This document shows positions 16,535 to 24,830 of a stretch of DNA of 27,890 nucleotides, in pieces (position 1 is the first letter of the stretch; each line of letters opens with the position of its first letter). This DNA comes from Polaribacter sp. GTDB taxonomy: Bacteria; Bacteroidota; Bacteroidia; Flavobacteriales; Flavobacteriaceae. The notes below the pieces were generated by a model, which had not been told where the DNA came from, ran no database searches, and saw nothing but the letters and a program-made list of their open reading frames with translations. A program made the translations under genes and the position numbers. The stretch spans positions 1 through 27,890 of the forward strand of contig JAQWOW010000198.1 of the NCBI GenBank assembly GCA_029245665.1, given 5' to 3'.

Positions 16535-17599
16535 ATGATTCAAAAAATTTGGTTTTCACTTGTTTGTGGTTACATAAAATTTGGTTTATTTTTTTATAGC
16601 AAAAAAATTAGGGTAAAAGGGATTAAAAATATTCCTAAAAAAGGGGCGGTATTATTTGCTGTAAACCATCCTAATGGACTGGTAGATCCTTTATATGTTA
16701 CCACTACAAATAGAAGACAAAATCATTTTTTAGTAAGGGCAGCCTCTTTCAAACATCCATTTGTAAAAAAAATATTAGAATCTCTATATCTGATGCCTAT
16801 TTATAGAATTCGAGATGGAATTCAGCAATTAGCAAACAATCAAGAAATTTTTGAAAAGTGTTTTAACATTTTCAAAAAAGGTGAAACCTTGATGATTTTC
16901 CCGGAAGGAAGTCACGATAAAAAAAGAACTGTAAGACTATTAAGTAAAGGATTTACAAGAATAGTATTTGGGGCTTTAGAAAAATATAGAAACTTAGAGA
17001 TTATGGTTATTCCGGTTGGTATCACCTATCAACATCCTTCGCATTTTCCTGCAAAAGTTTGTGTAAATTATGGGCAACCGATTGCAACAAGAAATATTTT
17101 TGAAGAAAATACTTCTGCTAAAGCTATCAATATATTGAAGGAGGCAGTTACAAAGCAATTAAAAGAATTGACTGTCCACATTCCTAATGATGAAAATTAT
17201 GAGACTATTTTGCAACAGTTGAATGATGCTCAAGTTGATTTCACACATGTTGATAAAGTAAATAAAATGATTAAAAATGCTAGAATTCCAAGAAAAAAAA
17301 TAGAAAAAAACAACTATTTAAAGCCTTTATTATATCTCATTTTATTGAACAATATCATTCCGTATTTAATTTGGAAAAAAGCGGCTAAAAGAATTGATGA
17401 AATTGAATTTATTGATACGTTCCGCTTTAGTTTAAATTTAGGATTGGTTGCTTTTTTTTTAGGCTTAAAGACTTGGTTAATTGCGACTTTTTACGGCCTT
17501 TTAGTTGGTTCTTTGTACCTAACAATTTCTGCTTTGATGATTCTTATTTATGCAAAATGTGCGCCCACAAATGCAAAAACACATAGAGAATTAATGTAA
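16535..17599 (+). CDS. PlsC-type 1-acylglycerol-3-phosphate acyltransferase
   Basis: A 354-residue membrane-bound acyltransferase. The catalytic motif is NHPNGLVD at 44-51, where His and Asp are separated by five residues instead of four. This spacing is seen in the group with N-H-x-N-x-x-x-D. The glycerol-phosphate motif is IFPEGSHDKKR near 123-133, and PVGITYQ follows. Two hydrophobic regions near the C-terminus (about 265-290 and 305-340) anchor it in the membrane. It should acylate lysophosphatidic acid or glycerol-3-phosphate, or possibly a different lipid alcohol; the length (E. coli PlsC is 245 residues) and C-terminal membrane part set it apart from the housekeeping PlsC. It starts 14 bp after the BASS gene and is the last gene of this plus-strand run. 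Confidence 0.85.
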   Translation: MIQKIWFSLVCGYIKFGLFFYSKKIRVKGIKNIPKKGAVLFAVNHPNGLVDPLYVTTTNRRQNHFLVRAASFKHPFVKKILESLYLMPIYRIRDGIQQLANNQEIFEKCFNIFKKGETLMIFPEGSHDKKRTVRLLSKGFTRIVFGALEKYRNLEIMVIPVGITYQHPSHFPAKVCVNYGQPIATRNIFEENTSAKAINILKEAVTKQLKELTVHIPNDENYETILQQLNDAQVDFTHVDKVNKMIKNARIPRKKIEKNNYLKPLLYLILLNNIIPYLIWKKAAKRIDEIEFIDTFRFSLNLGLVAFFLGLKTWLIATFYGLLVGSLYLTISALMILIYAKCAPTNAKTHRELM

Positions 17600-17613
17600 C
17601 TTGACGAAAAGAC

Positions 17614-17687
17614 TAGCCCTGATTGCAGCAAATGTGTGAGCTCTTTTGAGGAACGAAGAAAGCGAGTGCGAAAAGCAGGAAATAGCT
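17614..17687 (+). ncRNA. Flavobacterial intergenic RNA motif (possibly Flavo-1)
   Basis: This stretch fills the space between two convergent genes. It has the conserved ends TAGCCCTGATTGCAGC and GCAGGAAATAGCT, which I recognise from intergenic regions of many Flavobacteria. The outer stem pairs AGC (17615-17617) with GCT (17685-17687) and CCTG (17618-17621) with CAGG (17676-17679), with an unpaired AAATA on the 3' side. Inside, CTC-TTTT-GAG (17641-17650) can form a small hairpin. The variable middle is unlike the neighbouring DNA, being richer in G and C. It may be the Flavo-1 RNA described from comparative genomics, but I cannot confirm the name. Position suggests a 3' UTR element of the acyltransferase transcript. 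Confidence 0.65.
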
Positions 17688-17688
17688 T

Positions 17689-20607
17689 CTAATGAATAAT
17701 AGCATCCTGAATTATCTGCTGAATTTCGGTTCTCATATCTGTCTTTATTAACCTGTCATTATTCATCGTTGGGTACACCCTGTTAGATAAAAAAACATAG
17801 ACAATTTCACTTGCTGGATCTGCCCAAGTATAGGTGCCTGTAAAACCAGAATGACCAAAACTATCATCAGAAACACAACCACATGTAGCTTTCACATCCG
17901 GGTTTAATTGGGGTTTGTCAAAGCCCAAACCTCTTCTAACATTCTCCTCAGGAAAATAGCGTTTGTTAAACGTATTTATTGTTTCTTTTTTAAAAAACCG
18001 TTTGCCACCATAATACCCTTTTTGCAAATACATCTGCATCATCTTTGCAACATCGTTCGCATTGGCAAATAAACCTGCATGACCTCCTACACCCCCCAAC
18101 ATTGAGGCTCCCATATCATGCACATTTCCGTGTAATAATTGGTTCCTGTAATAGGTGTCTTTTTCAGTAGGAATTATTTCATTTTTTTTGAATTTTGATA
18201 AGGGTAAATAACTAGTTCTGTTGGCTCCTAAAGATTTATAAAATTCTTCATCCACTAGTTTATCTAATGATTTTTCGTATTTTTTTTCGAGTACTTCTTT
18301 AAATATATAATATCCTAAATCACTGTATTTATATTCAGAGGTTTCTATTTGGTCTGCTTCTTTAATTCTTTTGTAAATACTGTCTTTATAATTTTTAATT
18401 AAAAAAGTATTTTCGGCAACTTTCGTATCGAATTCATTTGATTTTACCGAACGATAAAATTGATTTAAATTGTTGCCTGTTATACTGTCTTGTGTTTCTT
18501 TGTAAAAGGGAATCCAAGACTTTAATCGACCAAAATGAGACAGTATTTCTTTAACAGTTAGAGTGTCTTTATTTGAGTTTTTAAAATAGGGTGAGATTTC
18601 CATTAGTGGACTATCTAAAGAAATTTCCTTGTCTTCTTGTGCCTTCATAATTAAGGGCAAAGAAGCTAAAATTTTAGTAAGTGACGCCAAATCATAAACA
18701 TCACTATTTTTTACGAACTTTAATTTTTTACCTGTATGAAACCCGTAACTTTTAGAAAAAACAATCTTACCTTTTCTGGCGACTAACACTTGAAACCCCG
18801 GAGCCATTTTTTTGTCTAAAATAAGAGTTGCTATAGAATCTATTTTTGATAATTTTTTTGAAGATAGTTTTACTGCTTCCGGAATTGTATACTCAAATCT
18901 ACTTAACCCTGAAGTGGTAAAACCATGACCCTCTATAAAATTATTTTTTATTGAAACTGGTAATTTACCTTTTGCTCCAAAAGCACCAAAAATTAGTTGA
19001 GCAGAGAGTTCTTGTGCTATTTTACTATTCTGATAAGAGACAATTATCCCTTCTATATTTGTAAATTTTTTAACTTGCAACAAACTATAGGGACTCGCAA
19101 AAACATCTAAAATAACATTTTTATCTCTTGCAATTTCTTGCAACCAAACAAGTTCTTTATTATTGAATTTATAGCTTTTCCAAGGATGTAAATTTGATTT
19201 ATGAAAACCTATAATTACGAAGTTATAAGGTTTGATTTTTTTGATAATCCCTTCTAAATTTTTATCAGAAATCACGTCTACTTTGGTGTAATTTTGTAAC
19301 ATATCTACAAAGTGATTTCCAGAATCATCACCTAATTGAACATAAGCAATTTTTCTTTTCTCTAAATTTCTGATAGGAATATCAGCTTTAATATCTTTAA
19401 TAACTGTCAACGAATTTTTCACCAATTCTCTGTGTAGTAAAATATCTTCTGTAGTATTTAATTGTTGTTGAATATTTTCTATTTCAAGGGGTTTATAATT
19501 GTGCAAACCAGCCCAATATTTTGCTTTTAATATTTTCCTGACAGAAATAGCGATTCTTTCTTCAGTTAAGGTTTTTAATTCAATCGCTTTTTTAATTAAA
19601 TCAATTGTAGCTGGAACCTCTTGTGGTATTAATAATAAATCATTGCCCGCTAAAATAGCCGCCAAATTTATTTCTGCTGATGTTGCATAATTTGTCGCAC
19701 CTTTCATATTTAGACCATCGGTAATGACCAAACCTAAAAAACCTAATTTTTGCTGTAATAGATTTGTCACAACATTTTTAGATAATGACGATGGCAATGC
19801 TGCATCGGGTTCTAAACTTGGTATGCTTAAATGAGCTGTCATTACAGATGCTATTCCTGCATCAAACACCTTCTTATAAGGATACAATTCTGTAGAATAT
19901 AAACGTTGAATATCAAAATTAACAAGGGGAAGTGTTTCGTGAGAATCAGAGGCGGTATCTCCGTGTCCTGGAAAATGTTTTGCATTTGCTAGAACTCCCT
20001 GATTTTGCATTCCTTTGGTAAAAGCTACTGCTTTTTGAGTTACATTTTCTTTACTTTCACCAAAAGAGCGATTTCCAATAATTGGGTTTTCAGGATTTGT
20101 ATTTATATCAACAACAGGAGCAAAATTTATATGTATACCTAACCTTTTACAGTGTTTCCCTATATGTTTACCAAGTTTTTCTATAAGAGAATCATTTCTT
20201 ATGGCACCTAGAGCCATATTCCAAGGAAATCTATAAGTGTTTTTTAATCGCATGTCTAATCCCCACTCTCCATCAAAACCAATCAATAAAGGCAATTTAG
20301 ATGCTGCTTGATATTTATTGTTCAACAATGCTTGTTTTTCTGGAGTTCCTTGCATAAAGATTAAATTACCAACATGATATTTTGTAACCATTTCTGTAAT
20401 AAAATCTTCGTGTTTTTTATCAAGATTAGAATAGGCTTGTACCATAAACAACTGACCTATTTTTTGATCTAAGGTCATGCTTTTCATAATACTATCTACC
20501 CAAATATTTTGCGCAACAGCATCTTTTGTTCTAAGAGGATCTAGACTTTGAGCAGATAAATTTAAAAAAATACCGACAAAAAAGAGAATAAAAAACGTTT
20601 TCTTCAT
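17689..20607 (-). CDS. Exported GH3 beta-N-acetylhexosaminidase / serine hydrolase fusion
   Basis: I start at the ATG 20607, which opens a signal peptide (MKKTFFILFFVGIFLNLSAQ); the longer frame would need a TTG. The ~972-residue protein has two enzymes. The N-terminal GH3 domain (about 35-370) has KHFPGHGDT (210-218), the NagZ-type Asp-His dyad in SDSHETLP (D221, H223) and the nucleophile D297 in VITDGLNM. A GH3 C-terminal domain follows (about 395-560). From about 580 there is a class C beta-lactamase-like domain: S641-L-T-K644, Y760-S-D in place of the usual Y-x-N, and H918-S-G. I infer periplasmic or outer-membrane turnover of peptidoglycan (GlcNAc removal plus a DD-peptidase- or esterase-like step); the second activity is not proven. 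It ends the exonuclease operon, 18 bp after the previous gene. Confidence 0.9.
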   Translation of the reverse strand: MKKTFFILFFVGIFLNLSAQSLDPLRTKDAVAQNIWVDSIMKSMTLDQKIGQLFMVQAYSNLDKKHEDFITEMVTKYHVGNLIFMQGTPEKQALLNNKYQAASKLPLLIGFDGEWGLDMRLKNTYRFPWNMALGAIRNDSLIEKLGKHIGKHCKRLGIHINFAPVVDINTNPENPIIGNRSFGESKENVTQKAVAFTKGMQNQGVLANAKHFPGHGDTASDSHETLPLVNFDIQRLYSTELYPYKKVFDAGIASVMTAHLSIPSLEPDAALPSSLSKNVVTNLLQQKLGFLGLVITDGLNMKGATNYATSAEINLAAILAGNDLLLIPQEVPATIDLIKKAIELKTLTEERIAISVRKILKAKYWAGLHNYKPLEIENIQQQLNTTEDILLHRELVKNSLTVIKDIKADIPIRNLEKRKIAYVQLGDDSGNHFVDMLQNYTKVDVISDKNLEGIIKKIKPYNFVIIGFHKSNLHPWKSYKFNNKELVWLQEIARDKNVILDVFASPYSLLQVKKFTNIEGIIVSYQNSKIAQELSAQLIFGAFGAKGKLPVSIKNNFIEGHGFTTSGLSRFEYTIPEAVKLSSKKLSKIDSIATLILDKKMAPGFQVLVARKGKIVFSKSYGFHTGKKLKFVKNSDVYDLASLTKILASLPLIMKAQEDKEISLDSPLMEISPYFKNSNKDTLTVKEILSHFGRLKSWIPFYKETQDSITGNNLNQFYRSVKSNEFDTKVAENTFLIKNYKDSIYKRIKEADQIETSEYKYSDLGYYIFKEVLEKKYEKSLDKLVDEEFYKSLGANRTSYLPLSKFKKNEIIPTEKDTYYRNQLLHGNVHDMGASMLGGVGGHAGLFANANDVAKMMQMYLQKGYYGGKRFFKKETINTFNKRYFPEENVRRGLGFDKPQLNPDVKATCGCVSDDSFGHSGFTGTYTWADPASEIVYVFLSNRVYPTMNNDRLIKTDMRTEIQQIIQDAIIH

Positions 20608-20625
20608 ACTAACAAACACCAATTA

Positions 20626-21111
20626 TTATACCAAAAAACGTTTGTGCCAACTATCTTTAGCAGGAATTTCCCAATTAGATTCAAAGTCTGATTTAGAGCT
20701 TACCATGTTATTAAAAACAATCGTTTCTGGTGTTACTCTGCCTTGTTTTACAAGTTGCTGAAAATTAATTAATTTTACTGAATAAATACGATTTTCATCT
20801 TTAAAAGTGACGTTCATTTTATTCATTAAATCTAAATTCAATTCATTTTCTAATTCTTTTACAAAACGAACGGAACTATCAATTGAGCATCCAGAAATAG
20901 TAGTAAAACTTTCATCTACTGCCAATGCTAAGAAATGATTGTATTTTATCGTAAAAGACCCCTTTAAACGATCTCCATGACGCGTCCATTGATTGATAAA
21001 ATCTTGTGCTTTTATTGAAATATATTCAACTTCTTTTTTAGTAAATTCTCTGTTAGATTGATATATCCAAATACGAGAATTATTTGGTAAGGTATTGTAA
21101 GGTATATACAT
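20626..21111 (-). CDS. Conserved Bacteroidota protein of unknown function
   Basis: A 161-residue soluble protein without signal peptide or membrane helix. It begins MYIPYNTLPNNSRIWIYQSN and has a conserved middle (FINQWTRHGDRLKGSF, then FLALAVDES, then SGCSIDSSVRFVKELE). I recognise it as a widespread Bacteroidota family. It is often labelled 'ABC transporter ATPase', but no Walker A, Walker B or signature motif is present, so that label is not supported here. Its ATG overlaps the TAA of the upstream exonuclease (TAATG), so the two are translationally coupled. A role next to nucleic-acid processing can only be guessed from this. Confidence 0.75.
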   Translation of the reverse strand: MYIPYNTLPNNSRIWIYQSNREFTKKEVEYISIKAQDFINQWTRHGDRLKGSFTIKYNHFLALAVDESFTTISGCSIDSSVRFVKELENELNLDLMNKMNVTFKDENRIYSVKLINFQQLVKQGRVTPETIVFNNMVSSKSDFESNWEIPAKDSWHKRFLV

Positions 21112-21938
21112 TATCTCAAATTAAATTTCTGTTGCAATGCCTCTAATTTTTCAGCATCAGACATTTTTGTTTTTGATACAGACATTCTTTCTTTAATTTC
21201 TCGCAGCACTTTTTTTGTATAGAGTGGGAAATCTGCATTCTGAATCCAACTATTGTAACCAGGATTTTCTTTTAAAACTTCTTCTACAATTCTTCCTTTG
21301 TATTTTCCGAATGAAAAAACTTCTTGATGTTCATCATTCATCAAAATAAAACCCGCAAAATCTGCTCTTGTACCGTGAGTAGAAAAGTTACTAAGAGCGT
21401 CTACAGAGTTTTCAATATCATTATATTTATCTAATTGTGCTAGCAAAATTTCATACGTTGCATTGGTGTCTGCTTCTGCACCGTGAGCACCTTCTAATTC
21501 TTTTCCACAGTAAAATTGATATCCAGCACTCAGTGTTCTTTGTTCTTTTTTGTGAAAAATCACTTGTACATCTATTGCTTTTCTATTCTTCATATCGAAT
21601 TCAATTCCAACACGCATTAGTTCCTCTGCAAGTAGGGGAATATCAAATCTGTTCGAATTAAAACCAGCTAAGTCAGCATCTGATATCATTTCATTGACTT
21701 CTGAAGCGAGTTCTTTAAAAGTGGGTTCTGAGACTACTTTTTCATTGGTAATTCCATGAACATTTATCGATTCTTGTGGGATTTCCATTTCTGGGTTTAC
21801 CAGCCAAGTTTTACTTTCTTTATTTCCATTTGGAAATACTTTTAGAATTGAAATTTCTACAATCTTATCAGTTACAATATTTACACCTGTAGTTTCTAGA
21901 TCGAAAAAAACAATGGGTCTTGTTAAATTTAGTTTCAT
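21111..21938 (-). CDS. DEDDh 3'-5' exonuclease (DnaQ-like)
   Basis: The 275-residue protein is an exonuclease of the Pol III epsilon type. Exo I is FFDLETTG near the start (D and E bind the metal), then VHGITNEKV. Exo II is LAGFNSNRFDIPLL with its Asp, and Exo III is GAHGAEADTNATYEIL, which supplies the catalytic His and last Asp. A C-terminal part (FSFGKYKGRIVEEVLKENPG, then YNSWI) matches the small domain of unknown function found at this position in relatives. I place the start at 21938 (MKLNLTRPIVFF), because a TAATTTTG promoter box at 21974-21981 puts transcription start near 21967. The upstream ATG at 21968 would hardly be transcribed. It leads an operon with the next two genes. It may be a proofreading or repair enzyme; it is not fused to a polymerase. 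Confidence 0.9.
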   Translation of the reverse strand: MKLNLTRPIVFFDLETTGVNIVTDKIVEISILKVFPNGNKESKTWLVNPEMEIPQESINVHGITNEKVVSEPTFKELASEVNEMISDADLAGFNSNRFDIPLLAEELMRVGIEFDMKNRKAIDVQVIFHKKEQRTLSAGYQFYCGKELEGAHGAEADTNATYEILLAQLDKYNDIENSVDALSNFSTHGTRADFAGFILMNDEHQEVFSFGKYKGRIVEEVLKENPGYNSWIQNADFPLYTKKVLREIKERMSVSKTKMSDAEKLEALQQKFNLR

Positions 21939-21973
21939 ATATATTTTTGAGTTCTCGGATAAACTCATGAGAA

Positions 21974-21981
21974 CAAAATTA
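21974..21981 (-). promoter_or_regulatory. -7 box of the exonuclease operon
   Basis: On the minus strand this reads TAATTTTG, a perfect TAnnTTTG match. It predicts a transcription start near 21967, giving a leader of about 30 bases to the ATG at 21938. The -33 region is T-rich but holds no clean TTTG. It decides the start codon of the exonuclease. Confidence 0.5.
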
Positions 21982-22275
21982 TCATTTGAGCTTTGAAGAA
22001 AACTATTTATTATTCAGTTAATTTTTAATGTATGCATATTTTTGGATTTATAATTATTACCCTACAATCTTTACTAAAAGAAACCTAAAAAGGTATGATT
22101 CTATAAAAAACACAAACCAAAGAGTCTTTTTCTTTTTAATTATATTAATCTCAAATATTTATTAAAGATAGATAAAATAGTGATTTCCTAAATAATTTTA
22201 AAGGTATTTTCTGTCAATTGTTTTTAAAAAGAACTCATTTTCTAAAATCAGAAAAATAAATTATGTGGGTCTTAA

Positions 22276-22308
22276 TTTGAGTATACACTTTTAATTTGGC
22301 TATTTTTG
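22276..22308 (+). promoter_or_regulatory. Promoter of the FAD dehydrogenase gene
   Basis: TTTG (22276-22279), a spacer of 21 bases and TATTTTTG (22301-22308) fit the Bacteroidota promoter TTTG-N19-21-TAnnTTTG. The box ends only four bases before the ATG at 22313. The predicted transcription start coincides with the start codon, so the mRNA is probably leaderless. Confidence 0.6.
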
Positions 22309-22312
22309 TACT

Positions 22313-23869
22313 ATGGTAAAAGAAATTCAGCTAAGAATAAATTTAGTAGAAGAACTCAAAGAAGATATTCTATTACAAAAAGCATCTAAGCAATTAGGCG
22401 TTGATAAAAATGAAATTTCTGCTGTAAAAGTATTGCGTAAATCGATTGATGCGCGTAAAAAAGACATTCTCTTTAATTATAAAGTTGCTGTTTATATCGA
22501 TGAGAAACCTCCGGGAAATTCTGATTACGTTTTTGATTATAAAGATGTTTCTAATGCAAAAGAAATTCATATTATTGGTTTTGGACCAGCTGGAATGTAC
22601 GCTGCATTACGCTGTATAGAATTGGGTTACAAACCAATTGTTTTGGAACGAGGTAAAAATGTACAAAATAGAAGACGTGATATAAAAGCAATCAATCAAG
22701 ATCATATTGTAAATAACAACTCTAATTATTGTTTTGGTGAAGGGGGTGCCGGAACTTATTCTGACGGAAAACTGTATACCCGTTCTTTAAAACGAGGGGA
22801 TGTTAGACGTATTTTTCAAAATTTAGTATTCCATGGTGCCACTGAACAAATTTTAATAGATGCACATCCGCATATTGGAACCAACAAGCTTCCAAAAATC
22901 ATAGAGAATATTCGTGAAAATATTTTAAAATTTGGTGGTGAAATTCATTTTGAAACTCGTGTCACAGATTTTGTCTTAAAAAATCAAAAAATACAAGCTA
23001 TTCAGCTTGAAAATGGAAATGAAATAGCTGTTAATTCGGTCATATTAGCAACCGGACATTCTGCAAGAGATATTTATGAATTAATGCATAAAAAAAACAT
23101 TGCACTAAAAGCAAAATCTTTTGCAATGGGAGTTCGTGTTGAGCATCCTCAAGAAATTATCGACCAAATTCAATATCATTGTTCGGGGGAAAGAGACGAA
23201 TTATTACCTGCTGCCGCTTATCGTTTAGTTCATCAAGTTAAAAACAGAGGTGTTTATTCTTTTTGTATGTGTCCTGGTGGTTTCATCGTTCCTGCTGCTA
23301 CTAGAAACGGCGAAGTTGTTGTAAACGGAATGTCTCCTTCAAAAAGAAATAACAAGTTTGCAAATTCCGGGATAGTTGTTGAATTAGATATTGATAAAGA
23401 TTTTAATAAATACGAAGAATTTGGTGCTTTAAAAGGTTTAGAGTTTCAAAAAGATCTAGAAAAAATTGCCTTTTTTGCAGGTGGAAGATCACAAACTGCT
23501 CCTGCCCAGAGATTGGTTGATTTTGTAGACGGAAAGTTGTCGACAGAATTAAATGAAACTTCTTATCAGCCAGGTTTAAAATCTGCGCCTATGCATTCAC
23601 TTTTACCAAAAATTATTGGGAGTAGATTGCGAAAAGGCTTTGTTGGTTTTGGTCAAAAAATGCACGGATATTATACAAATGAAGCAAATATTGTTGGTGT
23701 AGAATCTAGAACTTCATCGCCAGTAAATATTCCTAGAACAGCCAATTTAGAACACACACAAATAGAAGGCTTATTTCCTTGTGGAGAAGGTGGTGGTTAT
23801 GCTGGTGGAATTATTTCTGCTGCAATGGATGGAGAACGTTGTGCAGAAGCTGCAATTGCAAAACTATAA
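22313..23869 (+). CDS. FAD-dependent dehydrogenase (COG2509-like)
   Basis: A 518-residue flavoprotein. After an N-terminal ~80-residue domain (MVKEIQLRINLVEELKED, then ISAVKVLRKSIDARKK), the dinucleotide-binding motif IIGFGPAGMYAAL at about 87-99 and VLERG at 109-113 bind FAD. CFGEGGAGTYSDGKLYTR, FCMCPGGFIVPAAT and the C-terminal LFPCGEGGGYAGGIISAAMD complete the pattern of the 'uncharacterised FAD-dependent dehydrogenase' family. It is a cytoplasmic oxidoreductase with unknown substrate. The conserved N-terminus requires the ATG at 22313, although the promoter box is only four bases upstream. It stands alone between divergent and convergent neighbours. Confidence 0.9.
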   Translation: MVKEIQLRINLVEELKEDILLQKASKQLGVDKNEISAVKVLRKSIDARKKDILFNYKVAVYIDEKPPGNSDYVFDYKDVSNAKEIHIIGFGPAGMYAALRCIELGYKPIVLERGKNVQNRRRDIKAINQDHIVNNNSNYCFGEGGAGTYSDGKLYTRSLKRGDVRRIFQNLVFHGATEQILIDAHPHIGTNKLPKIIENIRENILKFGGEIHFETRVTDFVLKNQKIQAIQLENGNEIAVNSVILATGHSARDIYELMHKKNIALKAKSFAMGVRVEHPQEIIDQIQYHCSGERDELLPAAAYRLVHQVKNRGVYSFCMCPGGFIVPAATRNGEVVVNGMSPSKRNNKFANSGIVVELDIDKDFNKYEEFGALKGLEFQKDLEKIAFFAGGRSQTAPAQRLVDFVDGKLSTELNETSYQPGLKSAPMHSLLPKIIGSRLRKGFVGFGQKMHGYYTNEANIVGVESRTSSPVNIPRTANLEHTQIEGLFPCGEGGGYAGGIISAAMDGERCAEAAIAKL

Positions 23870-23966
23870 TACTACTCACAAAAAAGGACAGAGCTCTTTT
23901 GAAGTTTCTTATTTAATTTTAGAATTACTTTTGAAAAAAAGTTTCTTCATGTATAGCACCTAAAAG

Positions 23967-24827
23967 CTAAAAAGTTCTAGATATATTAAATCCGAAATGA
24001 ATATCGCCTCCAAAAAAATTGCCAGTAGATTCAGTAATAAAACTTTTTTCAATCATGGTAATAGCATTCGATAGAATGAGTTGAAAAACATGTCCACCTG
24101 TTTCTATATCTATCCCAAATGCCAATGAATTTCTTGCATCAATAGATTTAGATTCGTTGAAAGTAACATAATATTCACTGTTAAATGAAACTCTTTTGCT
24201 TAATTTCATTCTTGTTCCAAAACCCAATGCAAAAATATCATGAGGGTCTGCGTTTATTCTAACCGAATTTCTATGCACATAGGTAGGTGTTATTTGATAT
24301 GAAAAAGAAGGACTCACTTTTCTAGCAATTAATACCTGCCCTACATAAAACAAACTTTCAGCAAAAGTTCTTTTATCTGATGGATCATAATCTTTTAAAG
24401 TTTTTACGGCTACACTTCCAAAAAGAGAAACTGCAAAAGGAAAAGAGTTTTCGCCATTTTTTTGTTTAAGTAAACTATATTTTAAAAAACTATCATAGGT
24501 TTTTTCGAAACTACTTCTTCCAAGACCAATTGTTAAATTATCATTAAAGCCGTATTCTAAAGCGAAACGAATATTAGATTGATCCAGTCCAAAAAGTTCA
24601 TCAAAACCCAGATTTACACGACCAAACCTATGAGAAATAATAAATTCTAATTCTTTGTCTTTTCTATTTTCAATAGAATGTCCGTTTAAAATTCGTGTTC
24701 CCTTAAAAGTAGCTGTAACTATATTTTCTGTTTTTGGGGTTTCATTATCTAGAATATCTAATAAATCTTGTCCAAAAAATTGACTATTGATACTAATTAT
24801 AAAAATGATTAATATAATTTTTTTCAT
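23967..24827 (-). CDS. DUF5777 family outer-membrane beta-barrel protein
   Basis: A 286-residue protein with a signal peptide (MKKIILIIFIISINSQFFGQ, cleavage after about residue 20). A short Asp/Glu-rich start, LLDILDNETPKTENIVTATF, is followed by alternating strands (ELEFIISHRFGRVNLGFDEL, IRFALEYGFNDNLTIGLGRS and so on) to a C-terminal FGFNISRTF. A terminal aromatic residue is typical of outer-membrane barrels. The motif set matches DUF5777 as I remember it. Function is unknown. It is the last gene of a four-gene run with a cytochrome, an OB-fold protein and YceI, and starts three bases after YceI ends. Confidence 0.78.
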   Translation of the reverse strand: MKKIILIIFIISINSQFFGQDLLDILDNETPKTENIVTATFKGTRILNGHSIENRKDKELEFIISHRFGRVNLGFDELFGLDQSNIRFALEYGFNDNLTIGLGRSSFEKTYDSFLKYSLLKQKNGENSFPFAVSLFGSVAVKTLKDYDPSDKRTFAESLFYVGQVLIARKVSPSFSYQITPTYVHRNSVRINADPHDIFALGFGTRMKLSKRVSFNSEYYVTFNESKSIDARNSLAFGIDIETGGHVFQLILSNAITMIEKSFITESTGNFFGGDIHFGFNISRTF

Positions 24828-24830
24828 CTT

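Larger units (their letters stand above)
21939..22312. other. Divergent intergenic region
   Basis: This AT-rich gap of 374 bases separates the exonuclease operon (leftward) from the FAD dehydrogenase (rightward). I see a promoter box at each end and no coding frame, tRNA-like structure, strong hairpin or repeat between them. Confidence 0.7.

Noticed and set aside
20608..20622. Longer start for the GH3 fusion at 20622
   Set aside because: That codon is TTG and adds five residues before a perfect signal peptide that begins at the ATG 20607.
20626..21111. 'ABC transporter ATPase' label for the 161-residue protein
   Set aside because: No Walker A, Walker B or LSGGQ-like signature is present.
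21939..21968. ATG at 21968 as start of the exonuclease
   Set aside because: The predicted transcription start lies at about 21967, and the extra ten residues precede the usual family start MKLNL.
23927..23942. ACTTTT-GAAA-AAAAGT hairpin between two convergent genes as a terminator
   Set aside because: The stem is short and nearly all A/T and lacks a clear T-run right after it on either strand.
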